Shown here: piece after piece, positions 19,484 through 27,348 of the stretch
Position numbering within the stretch: position 1 is the stretch's first letter
Layout of the letters: the number at the start of each line of letters is the position of its first letter
Origin: JACCZX01 sp963786295
Lineage (GTDB): Bacteria > Pseudomonadota > Gammaproteobacteria > Burkholderiales > Burkholderiaceae_F
Assembly (NCBI GenBank): GCA_963786295.1
Contig: CAWAYV010000003.1
Location: forward strand, 186,001-250,000
DNA: 64,000 bases
Direction: 5' to 3'
Notes under the pieces: generated by a model
The model's database searches: none
The model's input: only the letters and a program-made list of their open reading frames with translations
What the model was told of the DNA's origin: nothing
Position numbers and translations under genes: made by a program

Positions 19484-20455
19484 ATGATGAATCCGATGTC
19501 AAAAGCGTTATTGAGCGCGTGGCTGGCGGTGTTTTGTATCGCCGCGCATGCGCAGGAATATCCGTCCAAGCCGGTGCGCATCATCGTGCCGTTCTCGCCC
19601 GGTGGCCCGGCAGACATTTACGCGCGCTTCATTGGCCAGCGCCTGCAGGATGCGTTGGGGCAGTCGTTCATCGTCGACAATCGTCCGGGAGCGGGTTCGA
19701 TCATTGGTACCGATGCTGTCGCGAAGAGCCCGGCCGATGGCTACACGCTGTTGATGATGTCGAACACGCACACCGTCAACGAATCGCTGATACCCAACAA
19801 GCCGTACCAGTTGATGCGCGACTTCGTGCCGGTGGCGCCAATCAACTATTCGGATCTGGTTCTGGTCGTCCATCCATCGGTGCCGGCCAACAATCTGGCC
19901 GAGCTGCTGCAGCTTGCGAAGTCGAAGCCGAAAGGACTGAACTACGCATCGTCCGGCAACGGCACGCCGTATCACATGGCGGGCGAATTGTTCAAGGCGA
20001 TGGCCGGCGTCGACATCGTGCACGTGCCCTACAAGGGAAGCGCCGGGGCGCGCACCGACACGCTGGGCGGGCAGGTGCAGATGATGTTCGACGCGGTGCC
20101 GACGATGACCGATCACGTTCGCAGCGGAAAGGTCAAGGCGTTCGGCACCACCGGCGACAAGCGATCGGCCGTGTTGCCCGAGGTTCCGACGGTGGCCGAA
20201 GCGGGAGTGCCGGGCTATGACGCGGTGATCTGGCTGGGCATCATGGCGCCGAAGAACACGCCGCGCGATATCGTCAATCGTCTGAATGCGGAGATCACGA
20301 AGATCACGAGCCGGCCCGATGTGCGTGACGCGTGGGCCAAGCAGGGCGCAGTGGCGATGACGATGACGCCGGAGGAGTTTGCGCGCTTCATGACCAGCGA
20401 CATTGCCAAATGGGACCGCATCGTGAAGATCTCGGGAGCCAAAGCCGATCAATGA
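19484..20455 (+). CDS. Bug/TctC-type tripartite tricarboxylate transporter receptor protein
   Basis: A second Bug-family periplasmic receptor, 323 residues from the ATG at 19,484 (ggggg upstream; a GTG at 19,472 is also open). The signal peptide ends with AAHAQ, and the mature protein opens with EYPSKPVRIIVPFSPGG. DNRPGAGSIIGTDAV and the DGYTLL stretch are family landmarks. The stop overlaps the start of the next gene as ATGA, so the two products are probably made together. Confidence 0.93.
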   Translation: MMNPMSKALLSAWLAVFCIAAHAQEYPSKPVRIIVPFSPGGPADIYARFIGQRLQDALGQSFIVDNRPGAGSIIGTDAVAKSPADGYTLLMMSNTHTVNESLIPNKPYQLMRDFVPVAPINYSDLVLVVHPSVPANNLAELLQLAKSKPKGLNYASSGNGTPYHMAGELFKAMAGVDIVHVPYKGSAGARTDTLGGQVQMMFDAVPTMTDHVRSGKVKAFGTTGDKRSAVLPEVPTVAEAGVPGYDAVIWLGIMAPKNTPRDIVNRLNAEITKITSRPDVRDAWAKQGAVAMTMTPEEFARFMTSDIAKWDRIVKISGAKADQ

Positions 20456-21165
20456 CTGCCGGTGCAGCCGGGGAGCTCTACGTCTTGAGTGCCGGTGCAG
20501 CACAAGGCCTGGTTGCTGCGCTGGCGCCAAGGCTACTGGCCGACGAAGACGTGACATTGCGCACGACGTTCGGCGCGGTCGGCGCCATCCGTGAAAAGCT
20601 TCTTGCCGGCGATCGATGCGATGTGTTGATCCTGACCGAATCGATGATCGATCAGTTGACAGCGAGCGGGCACGTCGTCGCGAATTCGGGAGCCGCACTG
20701 GGTCATGTGCGCACGGGGATCGGCGTGCGGTCCGACGATCCCCCGCCGGACATTTCCGATCGGCAAGCACTCGAACGAAGTCTGCGTAACGCCACGGACA
20801 TTTTCCTGCCCGACCCTCAGCGTGCGACGGCGGGTATTCACTTCGTGCGCGTGCTGAAGCAGCTGGAAATTTATGACGAACTGTCACCGCGTTTGCGTCC
20901 CCACCCGAACGGCGCGACAGCGATGCACGCGATGGCGCAGAGCGACGCGTCACGACCGATCGGTTGCACGCAGATCACCGAAATCAAATCCGCGGAAGGC
21001 GTGCAGCTTGTTGGGCCTCTGCCGCGTGAGTTCGAGCTCTCAACTGTTTATTCCGCGGCCGTATGCGCCGACGCGTCGCAACCCGAGCTGGCGCGCCATT
21101 TCGTTCGGTCGCTATCGGGATCGCAGAACGCCGGCGTTCGCTCGGACGCCGGCTTCGATGCATAA
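20452..21165 (+). CDS. ModA-like substrate-binding domain protein without signal peptide
   Basis: A type II periplasmic-binding-protein fold of 237 residues related to molybdate-binding ModA (LYVLSAGAAQGLVAALAPRL at the start, GAVGAIREKLLAGDRCDVLIL). It has no signal peptide from the ATG at 20,452, so it may be cytoplasmic, unlike true ModA. Such proteins are frequent next to Bug genes in Burkholderiales and their ligand is not known. Coupled to the upstream receptor by an ATGA overlap. About 60 bases separate it from the glycine riboswitch. Confidence 0.75.
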   Translation: MTAGAAGELYVLSAGAAQGLVAALAPRLLADEDVTLRTTFGAVGAIREKLLAGDRCDVLILTESMIDQLTASGHVVANSGAALGHVRTGIGVRSDDPPPDISDRQALERSLRNATDIFLPDPQRATAGIHFVRVLKQLEIYDELSPRLRPHPNGATAMHAMAQSDASRPIGCTQITEIKSAEGVQLVGPLPREFELSTVYSAAVCADASQPELARHFVRSLSGSQNAGVRSDAGFDA

Positions 21166-21224
21166 GGGCGGCTTCCGCGCAACTCGCGCCTGCCGCTGGG
21201 GTATCCTTCGCGTTCGCTGATAGC

Positions 21225-21428
21225 GCGACGCGGGAGAGCGTGATTCGATTCAGTGTCGGATCACCGCCGAAGGCGCAACGCCCGTAATCGCTCAGGTGCA
21301 AGAACCGCATCGCGCGCGCGACTCTGGAGAGACCGTGGCCGATTAAACCGGACCGGCGGCGCCGAAGGTGCAGCGAGCCACTGTTTCGTACGGTGACTTG
21401 CGAACTCTCAGGCAAAAGGACAGAGGGG
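21225..21428 (+). promoter_or_regulatory. Tandem glycine riboswitch upstream of gcvT
   Basis: Two aptamers with the same conserved pieces follow each other. Aptamer 1 has gcgggagagcgtg, cgccgaaggcgcaac and cgctcaggtgcaagaaccgc (about 21,228-21,308). Aptamer 2 has ctctggagagaccgtgg, cgccgaaggtgcagcgag and aactctcaggcaaaaggac (about 21,322-21,426). The order and spacing are those of the known cooperative glycine riboswitch. It ends about 50 bases before the gcvT start and should turn on the glycine cleavage operon when glycine is high. Confidence 0.95.
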
Positions 21429-21475
21429 CGCGAACCGACAGGTCGTCGGCTCGTGACTCTTTGCGCCGGAGTTGC

Positions 21476-22558
21476 ATGCCGCTTAAACGAACACCGCTGT
21501 ACGACACTCACGCCGCCGCCGGCGCGAAGCTGGTCGATTTCGGCGGCTGGGAAATGCCGCTCAACTACGGCTCGCAGATCGAGGAGCATCACGCGGTGCG
21601 GCGCGACGCCGGCATGTTCGATGTTTCGCATATGCGTCCGGTCGATCTCGAAGGCGCCGATACGCGACCCTTCCTGCGCGCTCTGATTGCCAACAACGTC
21701 GACAAGCTGACGCAGCCCGGCAAAGCGCTGTACACATGCATGCTGAACGAATCGGGCGGCGTGATCGACGATCTGATCGTGTACTTCATGCGCGAGGATT
21801 GGTTCCGTGTCGTCGTCAACGCATCGACCGCGGACAAGGACATTGCGTGGATGCGGCAGGTCGCCGTGGAGCGCCGCTTCAGCGTGCGGATCACAGCGCG
21901 CGCGGATCTCGCGATCATCGCAGTGCAAGGCCCGAACGCGCGCGCGAAGTTCTGGCAGGCACGACCGTCGACGCGCGACGCCACCGAGAAGCTCGGCGCA
22001 TTTTTCGCGGCCGAAGCCGGTGATCTGTTCGTTGCGCGCACCGGCTACACCGGCGAAGACGGATTCGAAATCATTTTGCCCGCGCAGAGTGCGGCGCAGC
22101 TTTGGAGCGAGCTCAAAGCCGTCGGCGTCGCGGAAGCCGGGCTTGGCGCGCGTGACACGTTGCGGCTGGAAGCCGGAATGAATCTGTACGGCAACGACAT
22201 GGATGAAGTCGTCTCGCCGCTCGATGCCGGGCTCGCGTGGACCGTCGATCTGAAAGCGGCGCGCGACTTTATCGGACGCGGCGCGCTGGAGCGCGATGGC
22301 GCGCGCATGGCATTGGTCGGATTGAAGCTGCTCGACCGCGGCGTCCTGCGTTCGCATCAAAAGGTCGTCACTGCTGCGGGTGAAGGCGAGGTCACCAGCG
22401 GAACGTTCTCGCCGACGCTGCAGACGTCGATCGCAATGGCTCGCGTGCCGCGCGACGTCAAGGTGGGCGACACGGTTCAAGTCGACGTGCGCGGCAAGCT
22501 GCTCAGTGCGCAGGTTGTCAAGATGCCTTTCGTGCGCAACGGCAAAGCTCTGATTTAA
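21476..22558 (+). CDS. gcvT: Glycine cleavage system T protein (aminomethyltransferase)
   Basis: Moves the methylene group from the lipoyl arm of GcvH to tetrahydrofolate and releases ammonia. 360 residues, full length. MPLKRTPLYDTHAAAGAK and FGGWEMPLNYGSQIEEH open the protein; GGVIDDLIVYF carries the conserved aspartate near the folate site; FARTGYTGEDGFEI-like sequence and RLEAGMNLYGNDMD follow. The start at 21,476 lies after the riboswitch; the open frame upstream is riboswitch RNA, not protein. First gene of gcvTHP. Confidence 0.96.
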   Translation: MPLKRTPLYDTHAAAGAKLVDFGGWEMPLNYGSQIEEHHAVRRDAGMFDVSHMRPVDLEGADTRPFLRALIANNVDKLTQPGKALYTCMLNESGGVIDDLIVYFMREDWFRVVVNASTADKDIAWMRQVAVERRFSVRITARADLAIIAVQGPNARAKFWQARPSTRDATEKLGAFFAAEAGDLFVARTGYTGEDGFEIILPAQSAAQLWSELKAVGVAEAGLGARDTLRLEAGMNLYGNDMDEVVSPLDAGLAWTVDLKAARDFIGRGALERDGARMALVGLKLLDRGVLRSHQKVVTAAGEGEVTSGTFSPTLQTSIAMARVPRDVKVGDTVQVDVRGKLLSAQVVKMPFVRNGKALI

Positions 22559-22582
22559 CCGATCGATTACAGGGAGTCACGC

Positions 22583-22963
22583 ATGCAGTTTCCGGAGCAA
22601 CTGAAGTACACGTCAACCCACGAATGGGTGAAGCAGGGCGATGATGGCCTGATATGGGTCGGCATCACCGACGCCGCGCAGGACATGCTGGGCGACCTCG
22701 TGTTCGTCGGCGACGTCAAAGTCGGCCAGACGCTGAAGGCCGGTGAAACGGCCGGTGTCGTTGAATCGGTCAAGGCGGCGTCCGACATCTACGCGCCGGT
22801 GGACGGCGAAGTGGTTGCATTCAATGACGCGCTCGAAGCCGAGCCGCAGAAACTGAACTCGGGTCCGTACGACGCCTGGATTTTCAAGATGAAGACCGCG
22901 GCGCCGATCGATGGTTTGCTGAACGCCGAAAAGTACCGCGCCAATGTCGACAATTCGAAATAG
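22583..22963 (+). CDS. gcvH: Glycine cleavage system H protein
   Basis: The lipoyl carrier of the glycine cleavage system, 126 residues. The lipoylated lysine is in ESVKAASDIYAP. YTSTHEWV at the start and LNSGPYDAWIFKM near the end are typical. It lies 24 bases after gcvT with a ggga sequence before the ATG, and 45 bases before gcvP. Confidence 0.97.
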   Translation: MQFPEQLKYTSTHEWVKQGDDGLIWVGITDAAQDMLGDLVFVGDVKVGQTLKAGETAGVVESVKAASDIYAPVDGEVVAFNDALEAEPQKLNSGPYDAWIFKMKTAAPIDGLLNAEKYRANVDNSK

Positions 22964-23008
22964 CGTCGCCGTGTTCCCCATTGCTTGATTAACGCCAAAC
23001 AAGAAGCC

Positions 23009-24996
23009 ATGTCCACGCTGTCCGAACTCGAAGCTCATAACGATTTTCACGCGCGGCATATTGGCCCGAACGACGCCGAGATCGCCGAGATGCTTGCGAT
23101 CGTCGGCGCGTCATCGCTCGATGCGCTGGTCGATGCGATCGTGCCGTCGACGATCAAGCTTGATGCGCCGCTTGCACTGCCCACTGCGATCAACGAGGAA
23201 GAGGCGCTGGCGAAGATTCGCGGGATCGCGGGCAAGAACGAGGTGTATCGCAGCTTTATCGGGCAGGGCTACTACGGCACACATACGCCGAAGGTGATCT
23301 TGCGCAACGTTCTCGAAAATCCCGCCTGGTACACCGCGTACACGCCGTATCAAGCGGAAATTGCACAGGGACGCCTCGAAGCGCTGATCAACTTTCAGAC
23401 GATGGTGTCGGATCTGACCGGTATGGAGATCGCGAACTCGTCGTTACTCGACGAAGCGACCGCCGCCGCCGAAGCGATGACGCTAGCGAAACGCAGCTCC
23501 AAGAATAAGAGCAACGTGCTTCTGGTCGCCGGCGATTGCCATCCGCAAACGATCGAGGTGGTCAAGACGCGTGCTGAGCCGCTCGGCATCGCGGTTAAGG
23601 TCGGGTTCGTGCCGGAGTTGATGAAGGGCGATGACTATTTCGGTGTGCTGGCACAGTATCCATCGACCACCGGATTGGTTCACGACATGCGCGCGCTGGT
23701 TCGTCAGGCGCATGGCAACGGCGCATTGTTTTGCGTCGCAAGCGATCTGCTCGCGCTGACACTGCTCGAAGCGCCGGGGACGTGGGACGCCGACATCGTC
23801 GTCGGCAATTCGCAGCGTTTTGGTGTGCCGTTCGGTTTTGGTGGCCCGCACGCCGGATTTCTTGCCTGCAAGGACGCGTTCAAGCGCTCGATGCCGGGAC
23901 GGTTGGTCGGAGTGTCGATCGATTCGCAAGGCCAGCCCGCCTACCGGCTGACTTTGCAGACGCGCGAACAGCATATTCGCCGCGAAAAGGCGACATCGAA
24001 TATTTGCACCGCGCAAGTGCTGCTGGCAGTGATGGCCAGCATGTACGCCGTTTATCACGGACCGGAAGGTTTGACGCGTATCGCGCGCCGCGTGCATCGG
24101 CTGACCGCCATCCTCGCCGAAGGTTTGAAGCGCGCGGGGCTGAACGTCAGTGGCAGTTACTTCGACACGATCGCTGTTAGCGGTGTGGACGCGCGTGCGA
24201 TTCACGCGGCGGCGCGTGCGGCACGCATCAATTTGCGCGACTTTGGCGCGCGCGCACCGCAGATGGTCGGCATCTCGCTCGATGAAACGGCCACGCGCGC
24301 CGACGTCGTGGCGCTATGGGAGCTGTTGGGGGTTGCCGGCGAAATCGATGCGCTCGACAGCGAGATCGATAGCACGGCGGAAGCTGCGATTCCCGCCGCG
24401 CTGCGCCGCACGACTCCATTTCTGACACATCCTGTGTTCAACGCGCATCACAGCGAGCACGAGATGTTGCGCTACATGCGCACGCTGGCCGACAAGGATC
24501 TGGCGCTCGATCGCACGATGATTCCGCTCGGCTCGTGCACGATGAAGTTGAACGCCACCAGCGAAATGATTCCGGTCACGTGGCCTGAGTTTGCGAACAT
24601 TCATCCGCTCGCTCCCGCAGAGCAGACAGCCGGTTACCGGCAACTGATTACCGAGCTCGAAAAGATGCTCGTCGAGTGCACCGGCTACGACGCGGTCAGT
24701 CTGCAACCCAACTCTGGCGCCCAAGGCGAATATGCGGGCTTGCTGGCGATTCGCGCGTATCACCGTGCGCGCGGCGAGGGCCATCGCAACGTCTGTTTGA
24801 TTCCAGAGAGCGCGCACGGCACCAATCCGGCATCGGCGCAGCTATGCGGCATGAGCGTGGTCGCAGTGAAAACTGATCGCAACGGCAACGTCGACGTCGA
24901 CGACTTGCGAGCGAAGGCGCAACAGCACGCGAGCGATCTGGCGGCGTTAATGGTGACGTATCCGTCGACGCACGGCGTGTTCGAGGAAGCGATCGT
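23009..24996 (+). CDS. gcvP: Glycine dehydrogenase (P protein), cut at its 3' end
   Basis: The PLP-dependent decarboxylase of the glycine cleavage system. About 662 of the usual 950-960 residues are present, from MSTLSELEAHNDFHARHIGP to VTYPSTHGVFEEAI. After that the sequence no longer matches the family (VTNPVALSFDGG instead of the expected substrate-pocket helix). The PLP lysine, expected roughly 45 residues further on, is missing, so this copy could not work. The frame stays open to 25,624 only by chance. The cut is where the whole window changes character, so the gene may be intact in the real genome. Confidence 0.93.
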
Positions 24997-25190
24997 CACC
25001 AATCCAGTTGCGTTGTCCTTCGATGGCGGAATCAAGCTGGACCGGCGGCCTCCAAAGGAGACGGCTGGTGGACGAGCAGCTCGCTACCATCACGATGCTC
25101 CGAGAAGCCCGCTGTCGCGAATGGCTGACGAGGAAGTGCCGCCGTGGCGACGGCCGACGGACGTCGACCCGACCGAGACCTATTTCCCAG
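24996..25190. other. Unassigned segment at the junction between the two halves
   Basis: About 190 bases that belong neither to gcvP on the left nor to the conserved hypothetical gene on the right. Both frames are open in places but nothing is recognised. I see no clear terminal inverted repeats or target duplication, so I cannot call it an insertion sequence end, though that is possible. Confidence 0.5.
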
Positions 25191-25639
25191 TCGAGGTAGA
25201 AGCCCACGTCCCCCGGGATGCCCCCGGGAAAATTAATGATCATTGCCTTGAGCCGATATCCTTTCGGCCTTGCTACCTCGATGTAGCGCTCATAAAGCTC
25301 ACGCGCCTTTCCCTGCAGCGTGTCGGGCCAATCGGGTTGCGCGCTGTTGATGGCACGGCCCCCATCCGAGCAGAGATCGGAGGGGAAACTATACACCAGC
25401 GCTTCCGTCTTGCCGTTCTCTGCCGCAATTCGCACGAGCCGCAGGATTGTGGCGCGCTCGTCGTCGGTCACATCTTTGGTGAGAAAGTTGTTGACGAAGT
25501 CCTCATGCTCTTTGAGTTTTCGTCTCCTGAGTTCTTCGTCTTTCTTTATCTCGGCCATTTCGCGCTCGAGCATCCGCATTCGCAGTTCTTGCGTGTTAGG
25601 GACTTCATCGTTTGGCTTGGATGATTTTGTTTCGGCCAT
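25190..25639 (-). CDS. Conserved hypothetical protein, natural 3' end lost at the junction
   Basis: Starts at the ATG at 25,639 with ggag upstream. The first part is charged and helical, probably coiled coil (LRMRMLEREMAEIKKDEELRR and onward, about residues 15-45). A globular part follows (TDDERATILRLVRIAAENGKTE, GKARELYERYIEVARPKGYR, INFPGGIPGDVGFYLDWE). I do not know its function. The sequence after GFYLDWE runs on without a stop to 24,947 through the unassigned segment, in low-quality sequence. So its true end is missing or replaced. The protein looks like those found in Rhizobiales. Confidence 0.6.
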
Positions 25640-25809
25640 CTCTTCGCTCCAAGGCGCTATGAGCGCCACCTCGTTGATATCTAGCGGAACCCATTTCCTT
25701 TGAAAAAAACCAACGCTGATCTGATCAGCGGCCAAATCTTTTGATTGCGACCAAGCAGTGTTGAGCGAAATCGTCCCGACAACTCTCCGGCTAAATCACG
25801 CTCGGGGGA

Positions 25810-25956
25810 AGGGCGCAGGGTTTGAATTCCGGTAGCGCAAATGGCCTCGGCGAAGAAATGGTGGACGTTATCAGCCTCGAAGCCGAAGACCTCACCAGCC
25901 AAATGAAATGCGGAGATCTGGCGGCGACCGTCAGCCAGCAAGCGAAAGATTAACCG
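25810..25956 (-). pseudogene. Remnant of a FixK/FNR-type transcription factor
   Basis: A fragment of about 49 codons matches the cAMP-binding-like domain of FixK proteins: RLLADGRRQISAFHL, then GEVFGFEADNVHHFFAEAI. There is no start, no complete sensor domain and no helix-turn-helix domain. It sits downstream of a good ribosome site used by a different short frame. The intact fixL-fixJ genes lie just beyond, which is where fixK is normally found. Family call is by the DGRRQI motif and the flanking residues. Confidence 0.65.
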
Positions 25957-25970
25957 CGCCGAACTCAACC

Positions 25971-26117
25971 TTAGGCCACCGACTGGCCTGAGATATATCC
26001 CTCCGAGACGAACCGTGGCATGTATACATGCGCGTTGGGCTGTGTGTAGCGCCCATCATGGACCAACAGGGCGTTGTGGGGACGGAAATGATCTCGGAAT
26101 GCTTCCAGGACGGGCAT
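25971..26117 (-). CDS. Small open frame with strong ribosome site, function unknown
   Basis: 48 residues (starts MPVLEAFRDHFRP, ends YISGQSVA). The ATG at 26,117 follows gaggggaga at good spacing. No motif is recognised. It lies between the degenerate receiver gene and the fixK remnant and could be a small gene or the rearranged start region of the old fixK locus. Confidence 0.4.
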   Translation of the reverse strand: MPVLEAFRDHFRPHNALLVHDGRYTQPNAHVYMPRFVSEGYISGQSVA

Positions 26118-26205
26118 ACTCGTCTCCCCTCTTGATGAGACGAACAATCGCGTATCTTGGGGCGGGTCGAAATTCGGTTAGGTCCGTAAGGGAATGTACG
26201 TAACG

Positions 26206-26556
26206 TCACGCGGCGTCGGCGATCGCTTTGCGGACGGCGTCTATGAGCGGCTCGCCGAGAAAAGGTTTCATGACGAGCGTGACGCGTGGCAAGACCGGAA
26301 TCGAGTTGAAGCGCTCGATGATCAGGACCACCGGCCCGGCAAATCGCAGGAACTGTTTGATAGCTACACTCCAATTGGCGATGGCATGATCGTCGATAAC
26401 CACACAAGCGGCTTCCGCCGCTGTCCGGGAGGCGAGCGCGGCCGCAATATTTGAGTACCCGCTTGTTACGTATCGGGCACTTTCCAATGCAAACTCCAGC
26501 GAACGTCGAAACGCTCTGTCCGGCGCAACAACAAGGACGATGCTTTGCGTGACCAC
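26206..26556 (-). CDS. Degenerate receiver-domain protein near fixLJ
   Basis: A 116-residue receiver-like protein. IVLVVAPDRAFRRSL matches beta 1 and helix 1 but with only one acidic residue; CVVIDDHAI has aspartates at 55-56 in the phosphorylation position; LVMKPFLGEPL carries the conserved lysine. With the acidic pocket reduced it may bind partners rather than be phosphorylated normally. It follows fixJ by about 165 bases on the same strand and could be part of the same regulatory locus. Confidence 0.65.
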   Translation of the reverse strand: MVTQSIVLVVAPDRAFRRSLEFALESARYVTSGYSNIAAALASRTAAEAACVVIDDHAIANWSVAIKQFLRFAGPVVLIIERFNSIPVLPRVTLVMKPFLGEPLIDAVRKAIADAA

Positions 26557-26721
26557 GCCGAGGTCTCGCCTTCTCTTCGGATTTGATCGACCAATTCATC
26601 TTTCACATGCGGAAAAACATCGCATTGCGGTAAATCAAAAAGGGTGATCTGGCGTTGCTGGATCGAGCGGCAGGCAAAGCCGCATTCCGAAGCGCTGGGC
26701 GTTCTGGCGCAGGCAGGCGCA

Positions 26722-27348
26722 CTACAGATTTCTGCCGTCAAGATTCAGTACGAGTGCCATGCGGACCAGTTCGGGGAGACTTCTCGCCTGCATCTTAGAC
26801 ATGACGTTTGCTCGGTGAACCTCGACCGTCCGGGGGCTGATATCCAGATCATAGGCGATCGTTTTGTTTGGCAACCCGGCTACCACAGCGATGAAAACTT
26901 GGCGCTCGCGCTCTGACAGTTGTTCGAGCCGCGCCTGAAACGCCGGCACATGAAGGGTATCATCAGGCGCTCGATCCAGCAGCTGTGCGGCCCGCTGGAT
27001 CGCGTCGATCAAGACACTATCCTCGAAGGGCTTCTCAATGAAATCCACAGCGCCAGCCTTCATTGCGGCAACCGCCATCGGCACGTCGCCATGACCGGTG
27101 ATGACAATTGCAGGGACCATTGCGCCCGCATCTTTCACTCTCGCCAACAACTCCACTCCGCTCATGTCCGGCATTCTCAGATCCGTGACGAGACAGGCCC
27201 TGCCAAGGCTCGGAGCGGCGTTGAGGAAGCTGGTGGCTGAATTGTGCATGCGCACGGTGAAACCCGACATGGTCAGCAGGAAAGCAAGCGACTTGCGGAC
27301 CGGCTCCTCGTCATCGACAACGTGCACGACATAATCGTCAATCTGCAT
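26722..27348 (-). CDS. fixJ: FixJ-type response regulator
   Basis: The oxygen-response regulator that is phosphorylated by FixL and activates fixK. 208 residues from the ATG at 27,348. The receiver domain has VVDDEEPVRKSL, phospho-acceptor D56 in VTDLRMPDMSG, ITGHGD and the lysine in FIEKPFED. The C-terminal LuxR-type helix-turn-helix reads LSERERQVFIAVVAGLPNKTIAYDL then SPRTVEVHR. The start overlaps the last codons of fixL, which supports coupled expression. The open frame further upstream (to 27,408) is inside fixL. Confidence 0.93.
   Translation of the reverse strand: MQIDDYVVHVVDDEEPVRKSLAFLLTMSGFTVRMHNSATSFLNAAPSLGRACLVTDLRMPDMSGVELLARVKDAGAMVPAIVITGHGDVPMAVAAMKAGAVDFIEKPFEDSVLIDAIQRAAQLLDRAPDDTLHVPAFQARLEQLSERERQVFIAVVAGLPNKTIAYDLDISPRTVEVHRANVMSKMQARSLPELVRMALVLNLDGRNL

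Noticed and set aside
19508..20953. Minus-strand open frame of 481 codons
   Set aside because: It is the shadow of the Bug and ModA-like genes and is rich in arginine and histidine with no domain.
20984..22480. Minus-strand open frame of 498 codons over gcvT
   Set aside because: Shadow of gcvT and the riboswitch; no family features.
23009..25624. A long GcvP protein with a new C-terminal domain
   Set aside because: The part after about 24,995 is antisense to a conserved minus-strand gene that has its own ribosome site and coiled coil.
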